NCBI RefSeq assembly: GCF_009184895.1
Contig: NZ_WESE01000005.1
Span: 1 to 64,000 of the forward strand
Length of the DNA stretch: 64,000 nucleotides
Source: Nostocoides sp. F2B08
Lineage (GTDB): Bacteria > Actinomycetota > Actinomycetes > Actinomycetales > Dermatophilaceae
Reading direction: 5' to 3'
In this document: positions 8,041 through 16,455 of the stretch, in pieces
How positions within the stretch are numbered: position 1 is the stretch's first letter
How the letters are laid out: each line of letters opens with the position of its first letter
Made by a program: the position numbers and the translations under genes
Notes under the pieces: generated by a model
Told to the model about the DNA's origin: nothing
Databases searched by the model: none
The model's input: the letters and a program-made list of their open reading frames with translations, nothing else

Positions 8041-8159
8041 TGTTGGGCTATCCACGGGGTCGCGGTCGGGTCTAGCGTCGTTGGGTTCGGGTTGCCTGGC
8101 CGCGGTGGCGGCGGGCGAGGTTCAGGCGCAGTCCTTGGTCGCCGCGTGAGGTGATTTCA

Positions 8160-9074
8160 ATGTCTGAACCGAAGGTTCTGCAGCCGTTCCAGCCGGCGAC
8201 GATGTCGAGCGCGCACCTGGCGGCGGTCTCGTTCCTGGCCCGCTACGGCGGGCGTACCCACGAGCTGTACGAGTACCAGCTGAGGGAGTGGTTCTCCTGG
8301 TGCCAGAACAACGGGATCGACCCGCTGGTCGGTGTCCAGCGCGCGCACGTCGAGCTGTACATCCGTGGCCTGGGCGAGCGAGGCCTGATGGACTCCTCGG
8401 TGGTGACGATGATGCATGCGGTGCGCGGGTTCTTCCGGTTCGCGCATATCGACGGCCTGATCGCCGCGGATCCTGCCGTGTATGCGCGGCTTCCGAAGGT
8501 GCACCGCGATGAGTCCCGCACCCACGGCCTGGACCGGCTCGAGCTCATCCGGTTCCTGCAGGTCGCTCAGACTTTGACGGTCCACCACGGGGCGTTGGCG
8601 TTCCTGCTCGGCATCAACGCCCTGCGCGCCTCCGAGGCTGCCGCGGTGCGGATCGAGGACTACGCCGAGACGATGCGCGGACACCGGGTGCTGCACCTGG
8701 TCGGCAAGGGCAACAAGCCCGCGACCATGCCCGTCACCGTCCCGGTGCTGCGGGTCCTCGAGGCATGCCGCGGGCAGCGCGCCAGTGGGCCCTTGATCTT
8801 GCGACCGCTCACCGGCAACCCGATCGACCGGCGCGACGCGTACCGGATGGTCGCCCGGATCGCCAAGGCCGCAGGCATCCCGCGGCACATCAGCCCGCAC
8901 TCGCTGCGGCACGCCGCGATCACCAACGCCCTGGACGCCGGCGTCCCGCTGCGCGACGCGCAGATCCTGGCCCGCCATGCCGACCCGCGCACCACCGAGC
9001 ACTACGACCGGGCCCGCGGCAACCTCGACCGCCACGGGGTGCACTTCCTCACCGCCTACGTCGCCGGCGTCTGA
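8160..9074 (+). CDS. Tyrosine recombinase/integrase (XerC/D-like)
   Basis: A 304-residue recombinase with a SAM-like core-binding N terminus (about 20-110) and the catalytic domain behind it. Catalytic residues are visible in order: Arg in INALRASEAAAVRI, Lys in LVGKGNKPATMP, His-x-x-Arg in HSLRHAAITN, His in LARHADPRTT and the nucleophile Tyr in EHYDRA. ATG 8160 has GAGGTGAT 8 nt upstream and is preferred to GTG 8151. It could move a gene cassette or an integrative element in the island; no att site is evident beside it. Confidence 0.88.
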   Translation: MSEPKVLQPFQPATMSSAHLAAVSFLARYGGRTHELYEYQLREWFSWCQNNGIDPLVGVQRAHVELYIRGLGERGLMDSSVVTMMHAVRGFFRFAHIDGLIAADPAVYARLPKVHRDESRTHGLDRLELIRFLQVAQTLTVHHGALAFLLGINALRASEAAAVRIEDYAETMRGHRVLHLVGKGNKPATMPVTVPVLRVLEACRGQRASGPLILRPLTGNPIDRRDAYRMVARIAKAAGIPRHISPHSLRHAAITNALDAGVPLRDAQILARHADPRTTEHYDRARGNLDRHGVHFLTAYVAGV

Positions 9075-9094
9075 CGCGCAAGGAGTGGTCTGCC

Positions 9095-9351
9095 CTTTCT
9101 TCCCCTGTCACATGACGCCGCGACCAACCCGCGACTGTTCGGCTCGGTCGCGCGTGGCGAGGCCACGGCGAGCAGCGACGTGGACCTGCTCGTCCACCTG
9201 CAACCGGGGTGGGGGCAACGAGCTGCTCCGTGTCTCCGGGATTGCCGAGGAGCTCAGCCTGCTCCTCGGGCGCAGGGTCGATGTCCTGACATCCTCCCTG
9301 CTGCGCAGCGAGGTCTCCGCGACCGCGCTGGCCGATGCGGTGCCCGTGTGA
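9095..9351 (+). pseudogene. MNT-type nucleotidyltransferase antitoxin, truncated and frameshifted
   Basis: A frame carries NPRLFGSVARGEATASSDVDLLV, the GS-x(n)-DxD signature of minimal nucleotidyltransferases. A one-base insertion in the G-rich run near 9206-9215 shifts it to GGNELLRVSGIAEELSLLLGRRVDVLT, the expected continuation. The first ~25 residues, including the start codon, are missing just behind the recombinase gene. Its stop overlaps the GTG of the HEPN partner. Intact homologues AMPylate and silence HEPN toxins. Confidence 0.8.
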
Positions 9352-9647
9352 GCCGATCGGAGCAAGAACGGTTTGCCGACATCATCGATGCCGTCGAGCG
9401 ATGTCAGCAGTACGCCCCGTACCTGCACACCGAAGAGCACACCGCGATGGCATACGACGCGATCCTGCGCAACCTCGCCGTCATCGGCTAAGCCGTGCGG
9501 GCCCTGTCATCCGAGACACGCGCCCGGATCCCGGACGTTCCATGGGCGGCCATCGCCGGGCTACGAACAGTCGTGGTGCACGAGTACTTCCGCATCAACC
9601 CGGAGCTAATCCTCGACATCGCCGAGAACCAGCTCACACCGCTATAG
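9348..9647 (+). pseudogene. HEPN-domain toxin (DUF86-like) with internal stop
   Basis: GTG 9348 opens SRSEQERFADIIDAVERCQQY, and the frame is cut by TAA at 9489-9491 where the family has Glu (VIG-stop-AVRAL). The same frame continues through IPDVPWAAIAGLRTVVVHEYF to 9647. The HEPN ribonuclease motif R-x4-H-x-Y (RTVVVHEY) is in the part after the stop. The whole would be about 99 residues, normal for the family. With the damaged MNT partner, the toxin-antitoxin pair is inactive as read. Confidence 0.82.
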
Positions 9648-9733
9648 GACCAACTTCAGAGTCAGCAAGAGACCTGCCGCCCTGAGAAGGGATCTTCCCG
9701 ACACCGGGCCAGCCGCGACGCTCCTATGCTTCG

Positions 9734-10798
9734 TCAAGTAGCTGGCGTCCCATTTTCGAGTAGGCGGTACGGGTCGAATGCGACGTAGCGGGCGAGGCAG
9801 CGTTTGATCTCTCGGCTGGTCTTGCCTTCGGCGGTGCGGCGGTCGATGTAGGCGCGGGTGGCGGGCTGGTACTGGATCCGGCTGCGGACGACGGTGTGCC
9901 GGGCCGTGTTGAGCTGCCGGTCGCCGTACCGGTTGAGCCGATACCGGGTGGTGACCTGTCCACTGTTCGCCGGGATCGGTGCGACGCCGGCGAGCATCGC
10001 GAACGCGGCCTCGGAGTGGACGCGACCGGGATGGGACCAGGCGCACAACACCGTCGCGGCAACGATCGGTCCGACACCGAACTGCTCGAGCAGGTCGGGG
10101 CGCCAGGTGCGGATGATGGCCACGAGCGCCTTCTCCAGTTCCCGTGCCTCTTTCAGTATCGCGTGTGCGCGGCGAGCCAGGGTGCGCAGGGCGACGACGG
10201 TGCTGGCCGTCTCGATGTCCCAGGAGGAGTGCACGCGCGCGCAGGTTGGCTCCGGTGGTGAGCATCGCGGCGAGCTTCTGACCCCGGAACCTGGCCCGGA
10301 TCGGTTCCGGGGCGGCGATGACGAGACTGAACAGCTGTAGCTGGGCCTCGGTGGAGGCATTGACCGCGGAGCGGCGAGCAGCCAGCAGCACTGAGAGTGC
10401 TTGGCGTTCGGTGCCGCTGCGCGGCGCTCCTAACCGGGTCGCGCCATCGCTTCACGCGCAGCTCGGATCGCGTCGAGGGGGTCGGACTTCGCGCCGTTGC
10501 GGCGGGCAACCCGCTTGGGGCGGTCGAGCTCGATGACGATCTCCGACATCGCCAGCAGGTGACGGCTCAGCCCGGCGCCGTGCCCGCCGGTGCCTTCGAT
10601 GGCCCAGGCTCGCAACCTCGGATGGGTGTTGGCGAACTCCATCAGCTCGGCATAGCCCTCGGCTGTGGCCTCGACGGTGAACTCGGCCAGGACACCGCCG
10701 GTCGCGGTGTCGACCACGGCCGCGGAGTGGGTGTGGACGTGGGTGTCGACGCCGATGACGACATCGACCACCTCGCGTAGATCGGTCAGACTGGTCAT
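9734..10798 (-). pseudogene. Second IS110-family transposase with two frameshifts
   Basis: ATG 10798 follows AAGGAGAG and begins MTSLTDLREVVDVVIGVDTH (first Asp), then AIEGTGGHGAGL and KSDPLDAIRAA. The frame breaks near 10430 and resumes at LLAARRSAVNASTEAQLQLF. It breaks again near 10225 and ends with FGVGPIVAATVLCAWSHPGR, AFAMLAGVAPIPANSG and ARAYIDRRTAEGKTSREIKR. All IS110 domains are present across three frames (about 355 codons). The flank to the right (10,799-11,024) has no gene and may include the element's non-coding end. Confidence 0.85.
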
Positions 10799-10984
10799 GC
10801 GTTCTCTCCTTCGCCGGGACGGGACGTGGTTCCGGTCCGGGACGCAAGGCTCGGCAGGACTGTGATGAGACACGCCAGGCGCCGCTAACGCCAGGTGGTC
10901 AGGCTCCTGATCAGGCCAGCTCCACCAACCACAGCCCAGCACGATCAGGCTGCGTTGGCGATCCTCACAGTGACAGCGCCGCCG

Positions 10985-11094
10985 CGAGTCGGGCTTGAGG
11001 TGGGTGCGGTTCGGAGCGCTGCGGCTATCCGTAGTGGTAGCGGCACGCGGCGATGCGCACCTCGTCGCCGGCGATCTTGTACACGAGGCGGTGT
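10985..11094. repeat. Direct repeat copy A (3' end of yoeB and flank)
   Basis: About 110 bp very similar to 12,403-12,513: shared blocks include CGAGTCGGGCT, GCTGCGGCTA and GCACGCGGCGATGCGCACCT. It covers the last ~23 codons of yoeB and ~40 bp beyond. The copies diverge at scattered positions, so the duplication is not recent. Confidence 0.75.
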
Positions 11095-11282
11095 TCGTCG
11101 GTGATGCGTCGCGACCAGTAGCCTGCGAAGTCGTGTTTGAGGGCTTCGGGTTTGCCGATGCCGTGGTTGCCGTTGCGCTGTATGTCCGCAAGGAGCGTGT
11201 TGATTCGCGTAAGTACTCTGCGGTCCTGGGCTTGCCACCACAGGTAGTCCTGCCAGGCGTTCTCGTCCCAGACGAGCAGCAC
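11025..11282 (-). CDS. yoeB: YoeB-type toxin (ribosome-dependent mRNA endonuclease)
   Basis: An 85-residue RelE/YoeB toxin: LLVWDENAWQDYLWWQAQD at the N terminus, LLADIQRNGNHGIGKPEAL in the middle and YWSRRITDEHRLVYKIAGD then CRYHYG at the end. The catalytic Glu, Arg and terminal His-Tyr region of YoeB are all recognisable. It starts at GTG one base after the antitoxin stop, so it is co-translated with YefM. YoeB cleaves mRNA on the ribosome during stress. Confidence 0.92.
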   Translation of the reverse strand: MLLVWDENAWQDYLWWQAQDRRVLTRINTLLADIQRNGNHGIGKPEALKHDFAGYWSRRITDEHRLVYKIAGDEVRIAACRYHYG

Positions 11283-11283
11283 G

Positions 11284-11541
11284 TCAGTCGGTCTCGATCA
11301 GATCGTGGGCCTGGCCGCGGCCGGCTTCCAGCCGTTCCATCGCGTCGAGCAGGCGTCGGGCGTTGGCGGGCGAGCGCATGAGGTAGGCGGTTTCCTTGAG
11401 GGACTCGTAGTCCTCGAGCGAGACGATGACGACGGGGTCGTGACCGGCGCGGGTGATGACGACCTCCTCGCGGTCGTTCGTGACGCCGTCGAGCACCTCG
11501 GCGTACCGCGCGCGGGACTCGGTGTAGCTCATCGTCTTCAT
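11284..11541 (-). CDS. yefM: YefM-type antitoxin
   Basis: An 85-residue Phd/YefM antitoxin: MKTMSYTESRARYAEVLD then REEVVITRAGHDPVVIVSL and DYESLKETAYLMRSPANA. The N-terminal half binds DNA and the disordered tail (AGRGQAHDLIETD) wraps the toxin. ATG 11541 has GGAGGT 7 nt upstream; longer frames lack a good site. YefM-YoeB operons repress themselves conditionally, and palindromic sequence lies directly upstream. Confidence 0.92.
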   Translation of the reverse strand: MKTMSYTESRARYAEVLDGVTNDREEVVITRAGHDPVVIVSLEDYESLKETAYLMRSPANARRLLDAMERLEAGRGQAHDLIETD

Positions 11542-11543
11542 GT

Positions 11544-11575
11544 CGTACCTCCGGTACAGAAAAGCGTACGCTGCC
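11544..11575 (-). promoter_or_regulatory. Candidate YefM operator
   Basis: Upstream of yefM, the minus strand carries the 8-bp palindrome GCGTACGC and the inverted repeat GTACC-GGA-GGTAC, which overlaps the ribosome binding site. YefM proteins recognise TGTACA-like palindromes; the match here is partial. Confidence 0.35.
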
Positions 11576-11692
11576 GAGCCGGGGCCCGCAAGTGCGACTT
11601 CTACTGGTGGCGCCACCATCCGCAAGGGGCAGATACCCCTATCCGCCGCCTGTCGGGAGCGGCGCCTAATGGGGGTCTGCGCCCAGGTGGGG

Positions 11693-12112
11693 CTACTGCT
11701 GGAAGGGGTTGATGAGGGTAAGCCCGGAGACGGTGGAGAAGTCGTCGACGTTGCGCGTGGCCAGGTCGTGGTCGCTGCCCCGGCAGATGCCGGCGATCTG
11801 CGCGTCGGCCAGCGATATGGGTCGCCCGGCTGCCTGGGCGGCTCCCAGGATGGCGGCGGTCTGTTGAGCTGCGGGCAGGTCGTAGACCACGACGGCGTCG
11901 GCGAAGATATCCACCAGGTCGCGCCAGCGGGCCGTGAGGTCTCGTCGGCGTCGACCTGCGGGGAGCAGGGCGAGGCCTCGTTCGATCTCCTCCACGGTCA
12001 CCACGCAGATGCACAGGTCAGCTGGCGCGACGGTGCGCGCCCAGGCCATGACCTCCGGATCGGGGTCGTCCCGCATGAACTCGGACACCACGTTGGTGTC
12101 AGCGATGATCAC
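11693..12112 (-). CDS. VapC/FitB-type PIN-domain toxin
   Basis: A 139-residue PIN ribonuclease. The acidic metal-binding residues appear in order: IIADTNVVSEFM (Asp), VVTVEEIERGLALLP (Glu), LADAQIAGICR (Asp) and LATRNVDDFSTV (Asp). The closing GLTLINPFQ is typical of FitB-like VapC proteins. The start overlaps the stop of the antitoxin by 4 nt. It probably cleaves a specific tRNA or rRNA site when the antitoxin is lost. Intact. Confidence 0.9.
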   Translation of the reverse strand: MIIADTNVVSEFMRDDPDPEVMAWARTVAPADLCICVVTVEEIERGLALLPAGRRRRDLTARWRDLVDIFADAVVVYDLPAAQQTAAILGAAQAAGRPISLADAQIAGICRGSDHDLATRNVDDFSTVSGLTLINPFQQ

Positions 12113-12345
12113 GGCAAGTCCACCGGCCGGGGCTGGTCGGTTCGAGGCGGCGCCTCGAGCTCGACGCCGCCTCCCTGCGCCATGGATGCGTGCAGGGAGA
12201 GGAGGAAGTTGTGCTCGGGAACGTTGACGGCGGCGTCGAGGATCGCGCGGACCTCGGCCTCGACGGAGCGGCCGTGTTCCGCCGCGCGTCCCCGGAGTCG
12301 GGCATGCGTGCGCTCGTCGAGCTGCCTGATCGTCAAGGTGCTCAT
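12109..12345 (-). CDS. FitA/VapB-type ribbon-helix-helix antitoxin
   Basis: A 78-residue protein with STLTIRQLDERTHARLRGRA as the RHH strand and first helix, HGRSVEAEVRAILDAAV as the second helix, and a Pro-rich tail to bind the PIN toxin. ATG 12345 has AGGAGGT 7 nt upstream. The palindrome TGCTAGCA just upstream (12,368-12,375) may be the operator. Upstream partner of the VapC-like toxin. Confidence 0.85.
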   Translation of the reverse strand: MSTLTIRQLDERTHARLRGRAAEHGRSVEAEVRAILDAAVNVPEHNFLLSLHASMAQGGGVELEAPPRTDQPRPVDLP

Positions 12346-12402
12346 CAGTTACCTCCTAGTGAAAGCAATGCTAGCACTGATGGTCCGGGAGTCACAGCGT
12401 CT

Positions 12403-12513
12403 CGAGTCGGGCTGGATGTGGGTGCGAGTTCGGAGTGCTGCGGCTACTACCAGTGGTGACAGCACGCGGCGATGCGCACCTCGTCGCCGGCGCTCGTGTA
12501 CACGAGGCGGTGT
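12403..12513 (-). pseudogene. Repeat copy B: 3' fragment of a second yoeB
   Basis: This is the second copy of the ~110-bp repeat at 10,985-11,094. On the minus strand it encodes HRLVYTSAGDEVRIAACCHHW and a stop, matching the end of YoeB. The rest of the gene and any yefM partner are absent, and the upstream codons are unrelated. It shows an earlier duplication or a second toxin locus that was deleted. Confidence 0.75.
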
Positions 12514-12967
12514 ATGTCGCCCTGGCCCGCCGCATCCGCGTGCGACTCCTGACCCGAATCGAGAGCTCCATGGCCCCATACACCCTCTGCATTCGAGGGC
12601 CGGAGAATGTCGTTGTGACGAAGAACCAGCGCGCGGAGAGAGCCGGTGGGGAACTGTGAGCGAGAACCGATGGTGCTTTCCCCTTGCGGCCACCGGGGCT
12701 GGGAGCAGTAGCGAGAGACCGCCTCCGGCCACGCTGCGGTGGACGTCAGGAACCGGCTCATGGAAACCGTCAAGACCGCTCACCGACCTCACCGCTGACT
12801 GGATTCCGGGCGTGTGCACGACCGCGACCTACCCGCCGTGGCGCCGGCCGTCCACGAGCCCGCGCAGGTGGTGGCACGCCGGGAGAGGGTGCAGTGGGGG
12901 CCGACCTTTGGAACCGCTGAGGCGACGGCCAGCTCAGACCCGACGGAGCGACGGGAGGCGCGCCCTA
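12514..12967. other. Gene-free stretch
   Basis: About 450 bp between the yoeB fragment and the integrase remnant. Frames on both strands lack family signatures and ribosome binding sites. I see no RNA, repeat or IS end in it. Confidence 0.5.
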
Positions 12968-14116
12968 TCAAGTGCCCTCCTTCCGGATGGCCATCTCTGA
13001 CAGAACGTCAGCCAGGTCGTGATCGTGTGACGTCGAGGTGTGCAGGTAGATGGCACTGACCTTGGGGTCGGCATGGCCCATCCGTGCCTGAAATGTGGCC
13101 TGGCTCGCGCCCGCGTCCGCGGCGAGGGTGTTGCGGTGTGCCGCAGGTCGTGCCAGACCATGCCGTCGCGGTCGATCGATCGGCAGGCGGCGCGGAATGC
13201 CTTGAGGGTGGTGTGGCGTGAGACCGCCTGGCCGTCAGACCTCGTCCAGACGAGGTCCCTCGGCTTTCATCCGCTCTCGCCGTCGGGGTACTCGGCCAGC
13301 GTATCCGTGACGTGTCGTGGCATGTGCACCGTCCGCGCCCCGCGGGCTGACTTCGGCGGTCCCATGACGAGCTGGGCGCCGATGTACTGCGCTGTCTGCA
13401 CGATCCGGAGGACGCCGTGCTCGAGGTCGACGTCGCCGCACCGCAGTCCGGCGGCCTCGCCGATCCTCAGCCCGCACCATCCGGAGACGAGCGTCAAAGC
13501 GCGCCACTGCCTCGGCATCGCGTCCGCCAGTGCAGCGAGCTCGGCGGGATTCAGCGCGACCGACTCACGACGCTTCATGGCACGGCCGGCGCCTTTGAGT
13601 CGGCATGGGTTGCGGGTGATGAGGCCGTCCTCGGCCGTCTGCAGGATCGCCTTGAGCACCCCGTAGGCCTTGGCACCGGCCGAGTCGGTGCCCTTCGCCG
13701 CGAACTGCCCGCGCCACGTGCGGACGGCCGCCGTGGTGATCTCGTCGAGTGGCAGGTCGCCGAAGGCCGGCAGGATGTGGTTGTCGAGGGCGTTGCGGAT
13801 GCCGAACTTCGTCGCCGGCCGCAGGGCGGCGCCGCTCGGGGTGAGCCGGCTGGCCAACCAAGCCTCCGCATACGCCGACAGGGTGCGCGCTCGACGCTGA
13901 ACCTCCGCCACGGCGGCACGCTCAGCTCGGACCGAGGGGAGACCCACTCCTGCCGGGAGATCAGCAGCCGCTCGCCCGCGAGCCAGCCCCGGGCGTCACC
14001 CTTGGTCTGGAAGGTGGTCGGTGCGGCATGCACTCGGGCGTCCGGCCCGGTGTACCTCGCCTGCAGCGCCCCGACGGCAGCCTCCTGGTGTTCCCGAACC
14101 CGCTCCTGCCGGCCAT
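12968..14116 (-). pseudogene. Island integrase (tyrosine recombinase), heavily decayed
   Basis: ATG 14116 with GGAGGAGA upstream opens AGRSGFGNTRRLPSGR. One frame on reads RYTGPDARVHAAPTTFQTKG, and a third frame carries the body (LSAYAEAWLASRLTPSG, VSGWCGLRIGEAAGLRCGDV, the catalytic Arg). A TGA stands at 13,264-13,266 before LVWTRSDGQAVSRHTTLKAF. After VWHDLRHTA (His-x-x-Arg) another one-base loss near 13,130 precedes MGHADPKVSAIYLHTS, with His and the nucleophile Tyr. At least three frameshifts and one stop are present. It lies beside the 3' end of tRNA-Arg(CCT), the expected attachment site. Confidence 0.9.
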
Positions 14117-14215
14117 GGACGTCTCCTCCCCTGCGCGTCCTGGTGGCGTCGAGTATGCCCATCTCGTGCCGGATACGTGCCAGATGAGAGACGTCTTCTG
14201 TCCATTTCCGTCCAG

Positions 14216-14287
14216 TGCCCCCGGCAGGATTCGAACCTGCGACACCTTCTTTAGGAGAGAAGTGCTCTTCCCCTGAGCTACGAGGGC
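14216..14287 (-). tRNA. tRNA-Arg (anticodon CCT)
   Basis: The minus strand folds as a 72-nt cloverleaf. The acceptor GCCCTCG pairs with CGGGGGC with one wobble, the anticodon stem is CTTCT/AGAAG around loop CTCCTAA (anticodon CCT) and the T arm is GCAGGTTCGAATCCTGC. CCA is not encoded. The gene reads AGG codons. Its 3' end points at the integrase remnant, so it probably carried the attachment site of the island to its left. Confidence 0.93.
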
Positions 14288-14390
14288 ATGGGCCGGTTCG
14301 TGGGCCGACCCGAGGGCCCAGCCTACCGACCCTCCGTCGCTGCCCGACCCGGAACAGTCATCACGACACTCCCTCACGACAGGGCGTTGC

Positions 14391-15050
14391 TCAGACCCCG
14401 TGAACCCAACAACGTGTCGCGTGATGGGAACCATCCCTCGTGGAGGAGGTCCCGGCGTCGAGCGACTCCACGACAGCCTCCACCACGACACCCACGGCAC
14501 GGGTGAGCTCCGGGACGGACAGCACCTCCTTGCCAGGCACATGGATGAACCCCGCCTTCGCTCCACCGGACCCGAGCGGACGCAGGGAGTGGAGCACCGC
14601 ATACATGGTCTCGTTGCAGACGAACGTGCCGGCGGAGGCTGACAGCTCGGCCGGGACCCCGGCGGCGAGCAGCCGCTCGACGATCGCTCGGTTCGGCAGG
14701 GTGGCGAACAAGCCGTCCGGGCCGCCCTCCACCACCGGTTGCTCTTGGGGCGGCGCACCGGCGTTGTCGGCGACTGTCTCCCCGGCGATGTCGCGCACGT
14801 TGATCGCGATCCGCTCCGGAGTGACGGAGCGACGCCCGGCGGCGAGTCCAGTCAGCACGACCGCGTCGGGGGAGTGCTCGCACACCAGCCCCAGCGCGAC
14901 CTCGGCGCACCGGCCGAACTCAACCGGCAGGACAGCCGACACGACCGATGCTTCAGCGATGACACCGGGCAGCTGCCGGACCATCTCCTCGGTCGGGTTC
15001 GCTGGGTGCTCGCCGAAGCGCTCGAAGCCGGTCACGAGAACGGTGTGCAT
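14391..15050 (-). CDS. pcp: Pyroglutamyl-peptidase I
   Basis: A 219-residue cysteine peptidase (C15) that removes N-terminal pyroglutamate from peptides in the cytoplasm. It has the family start MHTVLVTGFERFG and all three catalytic sites: Glu in SVTPERIAIN, Cys in TFVCNETMY and His in FIHVPGKE. ATG 15050 has CAGAAT 7 nt upstream, fitting the leaderless pattern of its neighbours; ATG 15059 would add three residues. It is divergent from the MFS gene 31 bp away. Confidence 0.9.
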   Translation of the reverse strand: MHTVLVTGFERFGEHPANPTEEMVRQLPGVIAEASVVSAVLPVEFGRCAEVALGLVCEHSPDAVVLTGLAAGRRSVTPERIAINVRDIAGETVADNAGAPPQEQPVVEGGPDGLFATLPNRAIVERLLAAGVPAELSASAGTFVCNETMYAVLHSLRPLGSGGAKAGFIHVPGKEVLSVPELTRAVGVVVEAVVESLDAGTSSTRDGSHHATRCWVHGV

Positions 15051-15081
15051 CCGCGCCATTCTGCCCCTTAGAGTCCAGGGA

Positions 15082-16446
15082 GTGACCACCCATCCGCGCG
15101 ACCCGATCCAGCGCCGGACGCTCGGCACGTTGGCGTCGACCCAGGTGCTGGGTGGGATCGGCCTGGCCGCCGGTATCGCCGTCGGCTCGCTGATCGCCGA
15201 GGACATCACGGGCAGCCCGACGTATGCGGGTCTCGGCGGCACGTTCCAGGTCCTCGGCAGCGCTCTCATCGCCATCCCGGTCGCCAGGATGATGTACGCC
15301 CGCGGTCGTCGTCCTGGCCTCGTGCTCGGGTACGCGCTCGCGTTGGCCGGGGCCGTCCTGATCATCGCCGCAGCGCTGGCGGGCAGCTTTGCGCTGCTCC
15401 TCGTGGGCAGCCTGCTCTTCGGCGGCGCGACGACCTCGAACTCGCAGAGCAGGTTCGCCGCCGCGGATCTCGCCGCACCCGAACACCGCGGCCGCGACCT
15501 GTCGATCGTCGTGTGGGCGACGACCATCGGCAGCGTGCTCGGCCCCAACCTCGTCGGCCCGGCCCAGCCGGTCGCCCGTGCCCTCGGCATCCCAGAGCTC
15601 GCCGGACCCTTCGTGTTCTCGCTTGTTGCGATCGGGGTCGCGATCGTCGTCCTCGTCCTGCGCCTGCGCCCTGATCCGTTGGTCCTCTCCCGCGAGCGCG
15701 AGCGCGGGGCGGCGGAATCCATCGCCGTGGCCGCCGCGGTCCCCGAGACCTCGGACCCGCTCGCGGCCGACCCGCCCGCCCCCACGGCGCACCGCGCCGG
15801 CAGCATCCGGCAGGGGCTGGCCGACGTCGTCTCGCACCGTCCGGCTCTCCTCGGCCTGATCACGCTCGCGCTGGGTCACGCGACGATGGTCTCGCTCATG
15901 GTCATGACGCCGTTGCACATGAGGCACGGGGACGCCGAGCTCACGCTCATCGGCCTGGTCATCAGCATCCACATCCTCGGCATGTTCGCTCTTTCACCCG
16001 TCGTCGGCATCGCCGCCGACCGGTTCGGTCCGGTGGGGGTCGCTCAGGTCGGGTCGCTCATCCTCATGGTCGCCGCGGCCATGGGTGCGTTCGCCTCGGA
16101 GGGGTTCTCCATCCCGCTCACGCTGGCGCTGTTCCTGCTCGGGCTGGGCTGGTCGTGCACCCTGGTGACCGGCTCGACCCTGCTCACCGCAGCGCTCACG
16201 CCTGAGCAGCGCCCGGGCGCCCAGGGGTCGGCGGACCTGCTCATGGGGCTCGCGGCGGGCGGCGGCGGAGCCCTCGCCGGCGTCGTGGTCGCCCAGGCCT
16301 CGTATGCGATGCTCGCCGCCGGCGTCGGCGTCCTGGCCGCCGCGATCCTGGTCGCGACGGTGGTGCTCGGCCGTCCCTCCCCGGGCGGCGACAAAGCGGG
16401 CAACACGCTCCGGGGCCAGCGGTCGGCTTCTTCGCATCGCGGATAG
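15082..16446 (+). CDS. MFS transporter
   Basis: A 454-residue major-facilitator protein with about 12 membrane segments in two halves and a ~60-residue cytoplasmic loop (ERERGAAESIAVAAAVPETS). The loop-2 region (RMMYARGRRPGLVLGY) and its second-half equivalent (GIAADRFGPVGVAQVG) resemble the MFS G-x-x-x-D-R motif. The substrate is unknown; drug or metabolite efflux is most common for this type. TAGAGT lies 7 nt before GTG 15082, so the message is probably leaderless. Confidence 0.85.
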   Translation: MTTHPRDPIQRRTLGTLASTQVLGGIGLAAGIAVGSLIAEDITGSPTYAGLGGTFQVLGSALIAIPVARMMYARGRRPGLVLGYALALAGAVLIIAAALAGSFALLLVGSLLFGGATTSNSQSRFAAADLAAPEHRGRDLSIVVWATTIGSVLGPNLVGPAQPVARALGIPELAGPFVFSLVAIGVAIVVLVLRLRPDPLVLSRERERGAAESIAVAAAVPETSDPLAADPPAPTAHRAGSIRQGLADVVSHRPALLGLITLALGHATMVSLMVMTPLHMRHGDAELTLIGLVISIHILGMFALSPVVGIAADRFGPVGVAQVGSLILMVAAAMGAFASEGFSIPLTLALFLLGLGWSCTLVTGSTLLTAALTPEQRPGAQGSADLLMGLAAGGGGALAGVVVAQASYAMLAAGVGVLAAAILVATVVLGRPSPGGDKAGNTLRGQRSASSHRG

Positions 16447-16455
16447 CCTGAGGCG

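Noticed and set aside
9205-9217. Programmed frameshift in the MNT gene
   Set aside because: A slippery G run exists, but the gene also lacks its start and the toxin has an internal stop, so decay is simpler.
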